A DNA stretch of 64,000 nt from Trissonchulus latispiculum (lineage: Eukaryota; Nematoda; Enoplea; Enoplida; Ironidae), in the NCBI GenBank assembly GCA_030248195.1, contig JASAND010026017.1, positions 35,737-99,736 on the forward strand, in the 5' to 3' direction. Of this stretch, positions 54,571-64,000 are shown piece by piece; position 1 is the stretch's first letter; every line of letters starts with the position of its first letter. The notes under the pieces are model-generated. The model worked only from the letters and a program-made list of their open reading frames with translations, made no database searches and had not been told where the DNA came from. The translations under genes were made by a program, and so were the position numbers.

Positions 54571-55237
54571 ACTTGCCTCGCAGAGAAGAATTTAACACAC
54601 ATACATAGCAGGAAATTACGTTCGGAGGGGGCTTAACCCCCTCCCTAATAATTTAAAAGAAACGAAAACAGTTAGTCCTAGGTAGTTAAGTACGTAGATT
54701 ATTAGTATCTAGTTTATAACTTCTAGAAAATTACGTAGTTATTAGTATGCATATTTTTATGCAACAATTGCCCTTCCTTTTCCTTTCTAGTTAGACTTAG
54801 AGTCTTGGCGAGGAAGGACAATTGTTGCTGGGATCAACGGGCGGCTTCCCTTGTCTACGGCCGAAAGGTCAAGTCTAAAAAGAAAGAAAGGGGCCAGGAG
54901 ACAAGGGAAGGCCCAAAAATAATAAATATAAAATTTACTAAATAATACGGCCAAAGTGGCAGTTAATATTTATTTTTCCATATTCGGCCCCGAGTGGCCT
55001 CTATTCTGCACAATTTTGTTTTTCAATTCTTTTAATTTCATTTTTAAAGCCAGCAAATTCCCCTTTGGTTACCTTTACGTGGTAACCAAAAAGTCTGCAA
55101 AGTTTCCCAAAATTCAGCTTGGGAAATAAATCAAAATTAGGGTCAGTTGGAGGGTAATAACTCCAATCCCTCGTTAATCTCCCCTCCAACGGACCAGCCG
55201 CGTGGCCAGCCCGAGCTGGGCACACGCTTTAAGATAG

Positions 55238-55265
55238 GGAGCTTCCAGAAATTTCTGGAAGCTCC
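55238..55265. repeat. 28-bp perfect palindrome
   Basis: The arms GGAGCTTCCAGAAA and its exact reverse complement meet with no spacer. Confidence 0.9.
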
Positions 55266-55301
55266 AATAAAAGTCAAAGGAAAACCGACGAAAGGCAAAC
55301 A

Positions 55302-55335
55302 CCAGTGAGCTGTCAGACTCCTGTCAGCTCACTGG
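55302..55335. repeat. Hairpin, 11-bp stem
   Basis: CCAGTGAGCTG and CAGCTCACTGG with a 12-nt loop. Confidence 0.85.
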
Positions 55336-55485
55336 AGATTTTGAATTTCCAGCCAGTGTTCGTCTAAGTCACGGCCGAGAGCGGTCGGTTTCTCCCCCCC
55401 ATTATTAGCACGTCTTCCCGTTGTGCCAGCGTTTTGGCCGGGAATAAAAGACGTGCTCACCCCGGTTAGGACTCGAGTTAGGGCC

Positions 55486-55513
55486 CTCCTCTGACCCACA
55501 CAGGTCAGAGGAG
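55486..55513. repeat. Hairpin, 11-bp stem
   Basis: CTCCTCTGACC, loop CACACA, GGTCAGAGGAG. Confidence 0.9.
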
Positions 55514-55881
55514 AAGATCTAAGTCAACACGACGAACACCGCACGTTGAGGGCCACATGAGCGTGCTATGCTCGGCCGGAATCACGCACTTAGGAACGCA
55601 AAATTAGGGAATTTTAAAGGCCCTTTTGGCCTAAAACTTCATCTTTTGCGGCCTTCGGGCCTTTATCTAAAATTAACTTTATTCAACCAAGCCACGGCCC
55701 GAGTGGCCTTTCATTTTTAATAGGGGCTTAATGCCCATTTTTGTGTTTTTGTATTTTTCGGGGTTTGTAATTATGAATTGGGATTTTGAGTGGGGACCCA
55801 CCCCTGAGCTGAGGTAGGAGGTCCCTTGGTTACGACCTCACATTCAGAACTGAGTTAGTTTAGGGACTGTTTTTCCCCACA

Positions 55882-55904
55882 GCCGGCAATTAGGAATTGC
55901 CGGC
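55882..55904. repeat. Hairpin, 10-bp stem
   Basis: GCCGGCAATT, loop AGG, AATTGCCGGC. Confidence 0.9.
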
Positions 55905-56135
55905 CATAATCGCAAGACGAGGCGCTACTGAAGTAATATTATTGTCTGTAATTGTGTATTGCTATTGTGAAATGTAACCTTGTGTCGGCATCAAAATATT
56001 AGGAGCCCAAAAAGGATCTGAATCATTTTAATCATCAATTATCAAGCTATTTTAAAGGGAATGGCCGAATTCCCTGTGTTAATTTAATTAATACAAAGCT
56101 GTCCTTAGCGGAAATGTTGTGTGATTTGCTTCTTT

Positions 56136-56163
56136 AGTAATAATTGCCCAAGCAATTATTACT
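56136..56163. repeat. Hairpin, 12-bp stem
   Basis: AGTAATAATTGC, loop CCAA, GCAATTATTACT. Confidence 0.9.
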
Positions 56164-57208
56164 CGTTCCTTTTCCCAAAACTACCAAAGTTCTCAAAATC
56201 CAACAAAATTTTCTTTCCTCAAAGTTCTCAAAGTTCCAAAGTTCAAAGCAAAGCTACTGGAAGAGGTTAATCCAAGTTAATCCAGAATTAGAACAAAAAG
56301 TATGCATACTATAAGTAGGTAGGTCTTGTTAGGGAATATTTAGGATGTATTTTGTCTGTGTAATCGTTTGTGTCAATATTGTTGTAAACTGTGGTGTGAA
56401 TGAGACCTCCCCAAATTTACGTAAGTGGCTGCCTGGGTAAACCCCTCATGGAGTGTGAGGTTCCAGAGCTAGCCTCCTTTTGTAAAGTGTGAATTAGGAA
56501 TCAAAACTGTGTGACTGTGAGTGTGAATGAGGGCATACCATGTAAACCCCCTTGTCTGATAAGGGTATTGGGACTGCCAGAATGAATGAGTAAAACATTT
56601 AGATAGTAGGCAGGAAAATGGGCCAAATTGAGTAGCAATTTGGACCCCAAAATATAAGTAAATTAAAATCTGTAATGCTTATTAGTTGGATGTGTAACTG
56701 TGGTAAAAGTGCTAATTTCGGGAGTGACAGTCATAACAATGTGCCTAGGAAATAAAGGTAATTCCGGCGGATTAGGCAGGTTTGGCAGCCTAGGGTCACG
56801 GGGACCCCCATTAGGCCTGCCAAAACCTGCTGGATTTCCGGTCATCCGTGTAGGTTGCCCTGCGGTTAGGGGACGGATGAGTCGCATTCACGGAATCCAG
56901 AATTAGCCAAATCAGGGCCAGATTAGAACGGTTTAAACTATTATGAAATTAATCCAAAAACCTTAGTTTTATAGGGTAGACATCCGATTAGCGGACTAGT
57001 AATTTAGTTAGTTCTAGGTAGGGAAATGTCTGTAGTTTTGTTGTGTTAATTAGTGGATGTTCTTAGATATTGGGAAATAGCTAGCTTTACGATAGGGATA
57101 TTAATGGCCTTGGTTTAGAAATAGCATGGGTTCACGGTCGTTACCGTAATCATTTAACTTCCCATGCGAAAGGCTAAAAGATGAGCCAAACTAAAAGAAA
57201 AGAAGTGG

Positions 57209-57280
57209 ACCCGTGCTGAGATTCGAACTCGGGTCTCTGGATTAATGGATCCAGTGCTCATCCATTTGAGCTGCACGGGT
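57209..57280 (-). tRNA. tRNA-like sequence, probably a tRNA pseudogene or derivative
   Basis: Read on the minus strand it folds as a cloverleaf. The 7-bp acceptor is ACCCGTG/CACGGGT. The D arm is GCTC-loop-GAGC. The anticodon arm is CTGGA/TCCAG. The T arm has the TTCGAAT loop, and its GAGTTCGAATCTC is a good B box. Defects: the anticodon loop is 8 nt instead of 7, and the T stem has one C-A mismatch. I therefore do not assign an anticodon. Confidence 0.5.
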
Positions 57281-57600
57281 TATAATTAGAACAAGGTCAA
57301 GCCAGCCAGTAGGTTTTACTCTAAGTCTGCTGTTTCAGTCCCAAACCTGCAAGCAAATAGTAATAAGGATGTTACATTAAAACACCCGGTACTTGAAAGT
57401 TAACATTAATATTAAGAAGGCTTTAGTTAGTTCACAAAGTAACATTAATATTACGCAGGCTTCAGTTAGTTAGCATAAGTAGGTAGGTAGGCATTAGTTA
57501 AGGTAATTATTATACGTACTTAGCAAGTGACCATCTTCCAATATCAGAAATGCACTCCAAAATGTCCAGTTTCGTACATATGTTTGATGTAATCCTTGGG

Positions 57601-57628
57601 TCACGGGAAATGAACCCATTTCCCGTGA
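57601..57628. repeat. Hairpin, 12-bp stem
   Basis: TCACGGGAAATG, loop AACC, CATTTCCCGTGA. Confidence 0.9.
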
Positions 57629-58073
57629 CAAACCATCAAAATCAGGCCAAACACAGGCCGAAAATGTTAATATTCGCCAGTATCACAAGTGGCTCTGAAG
57701 ATTGTGCAGGATTTAACTAGAATCAGTATTTTTACACCAGAATGGCCCTAGAAGGCCGGTCTGTGCAAGGAAAGCACCAAAAGCGAATGAAGTCTGAATT
57801 TAGGTCGCAAACAGTACAGTTTTTGTACATCTCTCAAGAACATTTTGTGTAATTACCAATTCAGTTAGGCCCAGCCGGGCCCAAGGTGGAAACCTTACGA
57901 ATCACTTCGTTCAAGCCGAAATTACGGCAAGTTTAACTAAATTCTGATAATATTAGTCAACAGAGGCCAGGAAGGCCCAATTGGTGACAAGAAGTTACCA
58001 GAAACGGTTAATATTGTCAAACAGGCAATAACCAACGGTTTTCAGTCAATTCTCAAGCTACAAGTTCAAATGG

Positions 58074-58097
58074 GGCCCAAAATGCACATTTTGGGCC
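58074..58097. repeat. Hairpin, 11-bp stem
   Basis: GGCCCAAAATG, two bases, CATTTTGGGCC (the central TGCA is itself self-complementary). Confidence 0.85.
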
Positions 58098-58158
58098 TGG
58101 AAAGCAAAGGAACGAGTAATGGTTGCTGGGTTCGATTCCCGCACCATAATCTTGTACT

Positions 58159-58176
58159 AATGGGTTTTAACCCATT
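58159..58176. repeat. Hairpin, 8-bp stem
   Basis: AATGGGTT, loop TT, AACCCATT. It lies just after a B-box-like GGTTCGATTCCC at 58130-58141. Confidence 0.8.
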
Positions 58177-59043
58177 TGATTCAGGTGCGGAGACGAAGCT
58201 ACGCTGCTCTATCCGAATCTGAACTGCCCGTGGATCTTATCAGTCTTGTGTCTCTAAGATAGTCGTATTCAGTTGCTCAGTAGTGGACCGCAGGAGTCCG
58301 GATCAGTATCGAATCAGTCAGTCAGTCAGGAACAGTCATTTTGGAAGGTACATAGACGGCTTGTATTGCCGAGTAGCGGATTTAAGACAGAGACAGCGAG
58401 CGTAGCACCACCTGATCAAAGAGGGAGGTTAAACCAGAAACTGAAAGGCCTAAACGTAACGCTTGAAAAAGGACTAAAACACCGATTCTCTTTTTCAACA
58501 TTATCATGAATTCAATCCTTTTCATCATCAGTTTTAAGTCGGGAGGCGTTTCTCCCGTGTCTCTGGCCTAAGCGCCACCCCATCATCAGTGAAGAAGAAG
58601 AAGCCGTAGATTTGTTGAACTGTGTAGTTGGTTAACTTTTATTAATCAGGAATAAGTAAGGCAGAACCAGGAAACTCCCCACTTTTCTGTAATTCCTCAA
58701 AAAGCCAGTTCCGTACAGTAACCCTGTCTAGGTGTTGGAGCGGACCTTCGGGAAAGCAGTGTCCAACGATTCGGGGACTCACCCATAGACCGACCCCAGG
58801 TTTATCTCAGTTAATAATTGTTTGGTTGTAGTTTGCTGATTTGTAGTTTGATAATCCGTGTGTAAGGACGGATAAAGAGTCGCACAGCACAAGCATATAG
58901 GCGCACGAGAAAGCATATAGGTATTTGGTTAAGTAGAGAGTTGGAGACAGTGTAATAGTTAGGTAGTGAAGACAGAGTTTAAGAAAAGGAAGAAGAAGAA
59001 GTATCACTGAACCTTGTCCCTAACCTAAAACCTATAACTTGGG

Positions 59044-59072
59044 TAATATTATCCTAAATTAGGATAATATTA
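59044..59072. repeat. Hairpin, 13-bp stem
   Basis: TAATATTATCCTA, loop AAT, TAGGATAATATTA. It is close to the right end of the 5.35-kb element. Confidence 0.9.
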
Positions 59073-59109
59073 ATAATAACCTTAAAGAGGGTAACTGGCA
59101 ACTCTGGTA

Positions 59110-59680
59110 CAGTAAATTGTATACTGTACTGAATTGTAATTGTCTCTGTTTTGCACAGTTTGTAACGACCCCTGTTAGTAACGCATTTTGTGTTGTAATT
59201 TGTAATCTTGTCAAAGAGTGTACCCATCATACCTGTAATCAGTTTAGTAAATAATTGGTGTGTCAGACCTAGAGTCTCAGAGTTTAACAGAGAGGCGCGA
59301 TTGTCTCTGAAAGTCAGGCGCGTTAGCCTAAAGATTGGATCAGGACTACTCAAAGGTAAGTTCTGGTCAGGAAGCCGAAGACTCATCATCAATCCAGCGA
59401 TCAAATCCAAGCAAGCGCTGACCCCTCTTGCTGATCAGCTGGAATCCAGTGCAACAAACGAACTCACGAAGAAGACCCCTACAAAGGTTGGCTGCAGGGA
59501 ATCTCTGATTTTGGAACACCACCTTTCGGAGATCCGGTGCCTAAGTCTACTTTCCCTAAGTGGACGCGCTGACCTTCCGTGTAATCAAGTGCAGAGCGTT
59601 TTCTGTCACTAGACCGGAGAGCAGAGCGTTTTCTGTCTCTGGAGACTAGCAACTTCATTACACATGCTATAATTCTGTCT
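59110..59680. other. Non-coding sequence right of the hairpin-rich element
   Basis: An open plus-strand frame (59208-59612) crosses here without a domain or homology that I recognise. I do not support it as a gene. Confidence 0.4.
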
Positions 59681-59760
59681 GGGGAGGGGGGGGGGGGGGG
59701 GGGGGTGGGGGTTTTTTCTTTGAGGGGGAGGGGGGGTTTTTTTTTTGGGGGGGGGTGGGG
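59681..59760. repeat. Poly-G / G-T low-complexity tract
   Basis: Runs of up to about 20 G interrupted by single A or T bases, then T runs. It may be real, or partly an artefact of sequencing or assembly. Confidence 0.8.
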
Positions 59761-61599
59761 AAGGAATTAAAATTTAGAAGTTGGGGACACTTGAAGACAC
59801 TGCTTAGTATGTAAAACATGGATTGTGAGACACTTCGCCACACTATTGTTCTCTCTGGGTACTTGACCTTAGTCTTAAGGAAAGGAAAGAATTAGTGTAG
59901 AGATGCATTTAAAGGGAGCGGCACGTTATAGGAAAAACAAACTAGCAATGCTTTTAAATGTATGTTGTAGTTTGAATTTGTTAAATAAATCTGTATGTGT
60001 GAAAACTACTGAAAGTTAAAATAGCATTTAACTTTTAAAAGTTAATTAATCTATAATCTATAATTAAGCCTTAATTAAATGTTTTGATTTCTTGTTTTAA
60101 GTACAAAGTTTTCGTTGATTAAGAGTTATGCCAGGGATTACCTACAAAGTACAACTTTTAAAATTAAAACTAATTTTTTAACTAATAATACAACACATTT
60201 GACAGTTAATATTATTCCTGCTGCGCCTCAGCGCAGCAGGTCTCTTATGTTTGCTCTGCCCGGGCCCTCACACGCATTTTGCTTGATAAATATACTGTTC
60301 ACCGTAAATGCGTGTAAACAATGCTTTAAGATAGGGCTAGTATGATTTGTGTGTGAAATCTTTTCTTTCATTCCAAAGAACTTCTGTTTCCGATTTATAT
60401 ACATATTACGCATATGTATGGGATTACTTTCAATTCCAAAATCGGAAATGTCTATTTTCTGTTCTAATTGATGACTCATCATCGTTACAGTTAAACTTTT
60501 GTCATTCGTAATAAGACTTGTCAAATATGATAAAGTTTACAGGAACATGTGCTAATACACATACAAATGCTGAACAGTTTAAACTTCATTTTCGATATAA
60601 AGGTGAATTCCTCAAGCTTTATAAAGAATCTTTAAACAATGTTTTGCATGAATATTTTCTGTAGTATGCAATTAAGAGCTCTCTTATAAAGTAATTAACT
60701 GCGCAGCAGGTTTACAATTGCTTAAATGTCCGTCCAGCGGAAACTGAACCTTTTGCACAAAATCTGGCTTGTTTCCGCTAAAGTTCTAAAATTCACAAAA
60801 CGTTAATTGACTTTACTAGAATGAACGCACATTATAGTTTTATCATGGCCCCCTCATATCTTTAATGTGTAACAATTTCCTGTAAACTGGATTATTTCTG
60901 CACACTTAGAAAAGGGGTAATTAAAGTATGGAGCAGTGACTCACTACCTAAAACATGATTGGGCGTAGTAATGCACCTGCTACCCATGTAGCAATTAGAG
61001 AAAGTGAGGGAGGCAATTAAGTAATTATAACACAAAGGTTTAGAGGAGGCCAATTTTAAGGCACTCCTTTTGAAGAAGCAAGATTACGAAAGCAAAAGTA
61101 ATGTTACAAAAACATTTTTGCTTATAACTTGCTTATATTACTTATATTATTTTTAAGAGTTAGAAAGTGGGGTTTGGATTTTAGAAATCAGGAGAAACTC
61201 GCCTTTCAGAGGAACTCAAGTCATATCATCACATAAAATTATTAAAATTAATTAAGCATTGCTTAATTAACAAAAATTAACCTACGTTCTAAAGATACCT
61301 ACTTAGCTAATTACAACCTAAATCCGAACCATCTTCTAATAATTTGCTATTTTTCCAATAACTTTCGTTCTGTTGTGAAAGGCTCGTCCTAATCACAAAT
61401 AAATTGAAATCCAAATTAATTTAATACAGGACAAAAATAAGCAGAACTATAACCGGCTAAGAACGAGAACACGTTAAGTTAGACATACAAAACCAGACAA
61501 TCAAACAGGCGAGTAAACAATGATAGACGGAAGAAAAGTTAATTTGCATATTGTAAGTTCAAACAAGGAAGTAAAAGTTGTTGCCTAGAAGAAAGATGA
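59761..61599. other. AT-rich sequence, probably including the 3' end of the BEL/Pao element
   Basis: No gene. It contains a perfect 10-bp hairpin at 60217-60240 (CCTGCTGCGC, loop CTCA). The BEL/Pao 3' LTR should lie here, on the left of the Pol stop at 61600, but with no second LTR copy in the window I cannot place its ends. Confidence 0.45.
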
Positions 61600-64000
61600 T
61601 CAATCTTCGCGTTCTTCGCGACACTCCCGCCCGAAAGTGTTCCTGATCCATTCCATGCATTTGGCAGCAGATTGTCGCTGTGGTCGCTGACCAACGGGCG
61701 GAATCGATGGGAGTTCTTCAGCAACGTCACCCAAAGAATCGTCGTTTGATGCGGTTGACGATACCTCGATAGGAATCAAGTTCTTGATTGGGCGCTGAAT
61801 GGATTTTCCAGAAGGAAGGCGGACCCATGCCGATCGGCAATTTCCATCTGAACCCAAATTGAGCTGGGTTAATCGACCCAATTTCCACTGTCCCCTAGGA
61901 AGTTCAGACTTCACCAAAACCACATCACCGGATTTTGGAACAGAAGGAAAGGACCCACGAGGATCCTTCGACATTGACCGTTCGCGAAGACTACTAAGGT
62001 ATTCCTTGCGCCAAGATGACCAAAATTCCTCCAGACGCTTTCGTGAAGACTTCCATAGACGGAGAAGGCTATCAGCAGAAGTTTCCTTGCCACCGTAATC
62101 TTCGTCTTGACAGTTCGTATCATTCGGATGAAATCCTAAAACAAGATTTCCACCCAAGAAATGAGCTGGAGTAAGGATCAAACCTGGTTCTAAATCGCTA
62201 TCAAAGTAAACCAGAGGTCGGCTATTCAAGATTGCTTCAACTTCCGTTAGAGTTGTCATCAATTGATCTGAAGTGAAGCGGAATTTACCAATCATCTTCT
62301 TTAGGCTTCGCTTCACAGACCCGACCAGCCGCTCGTAGAAGCCTCCCATCCATGGAGCACGCTCTGGAATAAATTTCCATTGAATTCCTCGATGAGAGCA
62401 GTAGTCTTGGATATCCTCGTCAATGCTTGACTGAGAGTTCCGCAGAATCTTACTAGCAGCCTTAAACTGCTTAGCATTATCTGATATGATCACATCGGGA
62501 CAGCCTCGACGTGCAATGAACCTTCGCAGACCCAGCAAAAACTGTTGTGCCGACAGATCCTGCACCAGCTCCAGATGAACCGCCCGAACTACACCGCATG
62601 TAAACAGGCAGATCCAAACCTTCTTCTCAGATGAATCTTCGGAGATAACATAGAGAGGGCCTAGATAGTCTAACCCGACAAACTGGAATGGTGCTGATTC
62701 TCGGACTCTCTCTGTAGGCAACGGTGTAGGAGGAGGAACCAAAAACTGGCCTCCTTCCCACTGTCTGCACACTCTACAATTCTGAATCGTCTTTCGAACT
62801 ATAGACCGCCCATGTATTATCCAATATTCCGATCGCAACTGCGAAAGAACATGCCGAAAACCGGCATGTCCTAATCTCTCATGCTGTGCTATGATGACCA
62901 GCCTGGTAAAGGGAGAATTCTTTGGCAAAAGCTTTGGATGTTTGGCATCATAGTCAAGGCTGGTGTTGGCAAATCTACCTCCGCATCTCAAAACTCCGTT
63001 ATTGTCGACGAATGGCCGCAGAGAACGATTAATGCTCGTATTTCTCGTCTTCGCAATGTCATCTAGGATATGACTTAGGTATGTTTTCTGCGTGTAGATT
63101 TCCCACAGTTTCGTAGCTTGCGCCAACTCATCCACAGTGAGCGGACCACTTTGTCTCTGCGCTGAGGTTCGAAGATTCAAAACGAATCTTCTGGCCCAGG
63201 CAGTCACTTTGACCAATCTGATCAACTTCGAAAACGAAGTTATATCCAGTCCAAATGAGGGTTCACATGTCTTCTGCTCACCAGCGATCAAACCACCGCT
63301 GGCATCCTTCACATCTGATTCAGCGGATTCATATTCTTTTCGGTACTCAGTTTCCAGCGACTCAGGTGGCCAGTCTTTTTCATTCAGTGCCAGTCAATTG
63401 GGCCCCTCCCACCAAAGACGATTGGTGAGAAGCGAATTCAAATCACAACCCCTGCTGGGCATATCAGCGGGATTAGCTGCGGATGGTACGTACTTATGCT
63501 CGACGTGCTCATACTTTCTGATTTCGGACAATCGATTTTCGATAAAGACTGGTTGAAGGCGAGTGCCTCTAATCCAATAGAGGACACACTTTGAGTCTGA
63601 CCAAACAATCTTTCTGCTGACGACCAATCCCAACTGTTTCTCCACATAGGATAGGGCTCGATGACCAATCAGACAAGCCATCAGTTCCAATCTTGGCAGT
63701 GTAACCTCTTTCAGAGGTGCCAATCTCACCTTTGAAAACAGAAGATGGGATGTGGCATATTCGCTATTTGTAGTATCTCGCAAACAGAGATAGATACAAG
63801 TAGCATAAGCTTTAGCTGAGGCATCACAGAAGCAGTGAAGCTCTGTGGACTTGTCAGTTCGAGAGCCAAGATAACGAGCCATTGAAAATCTGGAGATTTC
63901 GGGCAAAACCTCGATTATTTGAAGACATCGAGGCACAAACTCCTGCGGAATAGCTTCATCCCATGGCTGCTTGATTCTCCACAAATCTTGGACAATAAGT
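61600..64000 (-). CDS. pol: BEL/Pao Pol, C-terminal part (RNase H, integrase, DUF5641-like), one internal stop
   Basis: The frame runs in from beyond the window edge. RNase H has FCDASAKAY (D at 63823-63825), E at 63685-63687, SDSKCVLYW (D at 63595-63597) and NPADMPSRG (D at 63463-63465). A TGA at 63394-63396, right after LWWEGPN where the family usually has Trp, interrupts the frame. Reading continues in the same frame to 61600. Integrase: HX4H and CX2C finger (H144, H149, C179, C182 counted from the ATG at 63312), then D215, D278 and E327, with 48 residues between the last two, the wide spacing usual for BEL/Pao. The tail (RPLVYFDSD, GDVVLVKSE, W-KLGRLTQL) fits the DUF5641 region found at the end of BEL/Pao Pol. 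The stop probably inactivates it. Confidence 0.92.

Larger units (their letters stand above)
53763..59109. mobile_element. 5.35-kb hairpin-rich element with 16-bp TIRs and CAGT duplication
   Basis: TACCAGAGTTGCCAGT at 53763-53778 is the exact reverse complement of 59094-59109. Outside both lies CAGT (53759-53762 and 59110-59113). Alternatively TA is the duplication and the TIR is 14 bp. The interior has no ORF beyond about 80 codons. It holds at least ten perfect hairpins with 8-14-bp stems and short loops, many GGCC mini-hairpins and a tRNA-like sequence at 57209-57280. A 4-bp duplication occurs in Sola, Chapaev and Ginger types, but the termini match none that I know. I call it a non-autonomous TIR element of unknown class. 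Confidence 0.6.

Noticed and set aside
59208..59612. 134-codon plus-strand open frame
   Set aside because: No recognisable domain, no conserved partner copy, and it overlaps an equally long minus-strand frame. Chance is the simpler explanation.

Overview
The window is eukaryotic repeat-rich DNA, most likely from an invertebrate. I infer an arthropod, because it carries a Ty3/gypsy element, BEL/Pao pieces with a DUF1759-type Gag, a tRNA-derived SINE, LINE pieces and many small terminal-inverted-repeat (TIR) elements. A springtail is possible, but nothing here proves it. I found no convincing host protein-coding gene. Almost everything recognisable is mobile DNA in an AT-rich background.

The centre is one large LTR retrotransposon at 10636-29618 (about 19.0 kb). 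It has 755/748-bp LTRs, Gag (12009-14480), Pol (14477-19783: protease, reverse transcriptase, RNase H, integrase with a GPY/F-type tail) and a third, very large intact ORF (20418-27395, 2325 aa) in the position where some retroelements carry env. ORF3 is not env-like. It contains a recognisable DEDDy 3'-5' exonuclease domain (D586/E588, D661, Y759-D763), an RS-rich tract and two long stretches I cannot assign. Gag and Pol overlap by ATGA in the -1 frame. A GGGAAAC slippery heptamer in the right phase is followed 7 nt later by a foldable compact pseudoknot. A GTAAGT donor in the LTR and a strong 3' splice site just before ORF3 suggest a spliced ORF3 mRNA.

Left flank (1-10635): a TAA-flanked MITE, three SINE copies, a microsatellite, a 982-bp TTAA-flanked TIR element and a 60-bp minisatellite. 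Right of the big element (29.6-40 kb): two related foldback elements, then a second copy of the TTAA-flanked family split by nested insertions. These are a 2.16-kb hAT-like non-autonomous element with a perfect 8-bp target duplication, and BEL/Pao gag sequence present as an inverted duplication.

From 40.2 to 49.4 kb there is a segmental duplication (two 1.95-kb units containing a broken LINE), flanked by inverted copies of another repeat module, a 1-kb purine-only-like tract and a second broken LINE. From 51.7 to 53.1 kb there are minisatellites and a MITE with 33-bp perfect TIRs. From 53763 to 59109 lies a second unusual object: a 5.35-kb stretch without a convincing ORF, bounded by perfect 16-bp inverted repeats and a CAGT direct repeat. 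It is studded with perfect short-loop hairpins and contains a tRNA-like sequence. The right end (61600-64000, minus strand) is the C-terminal part of a BEL/Pao Pol (RNase H and integrase) interrupted by one in-frame stop and running off the window.
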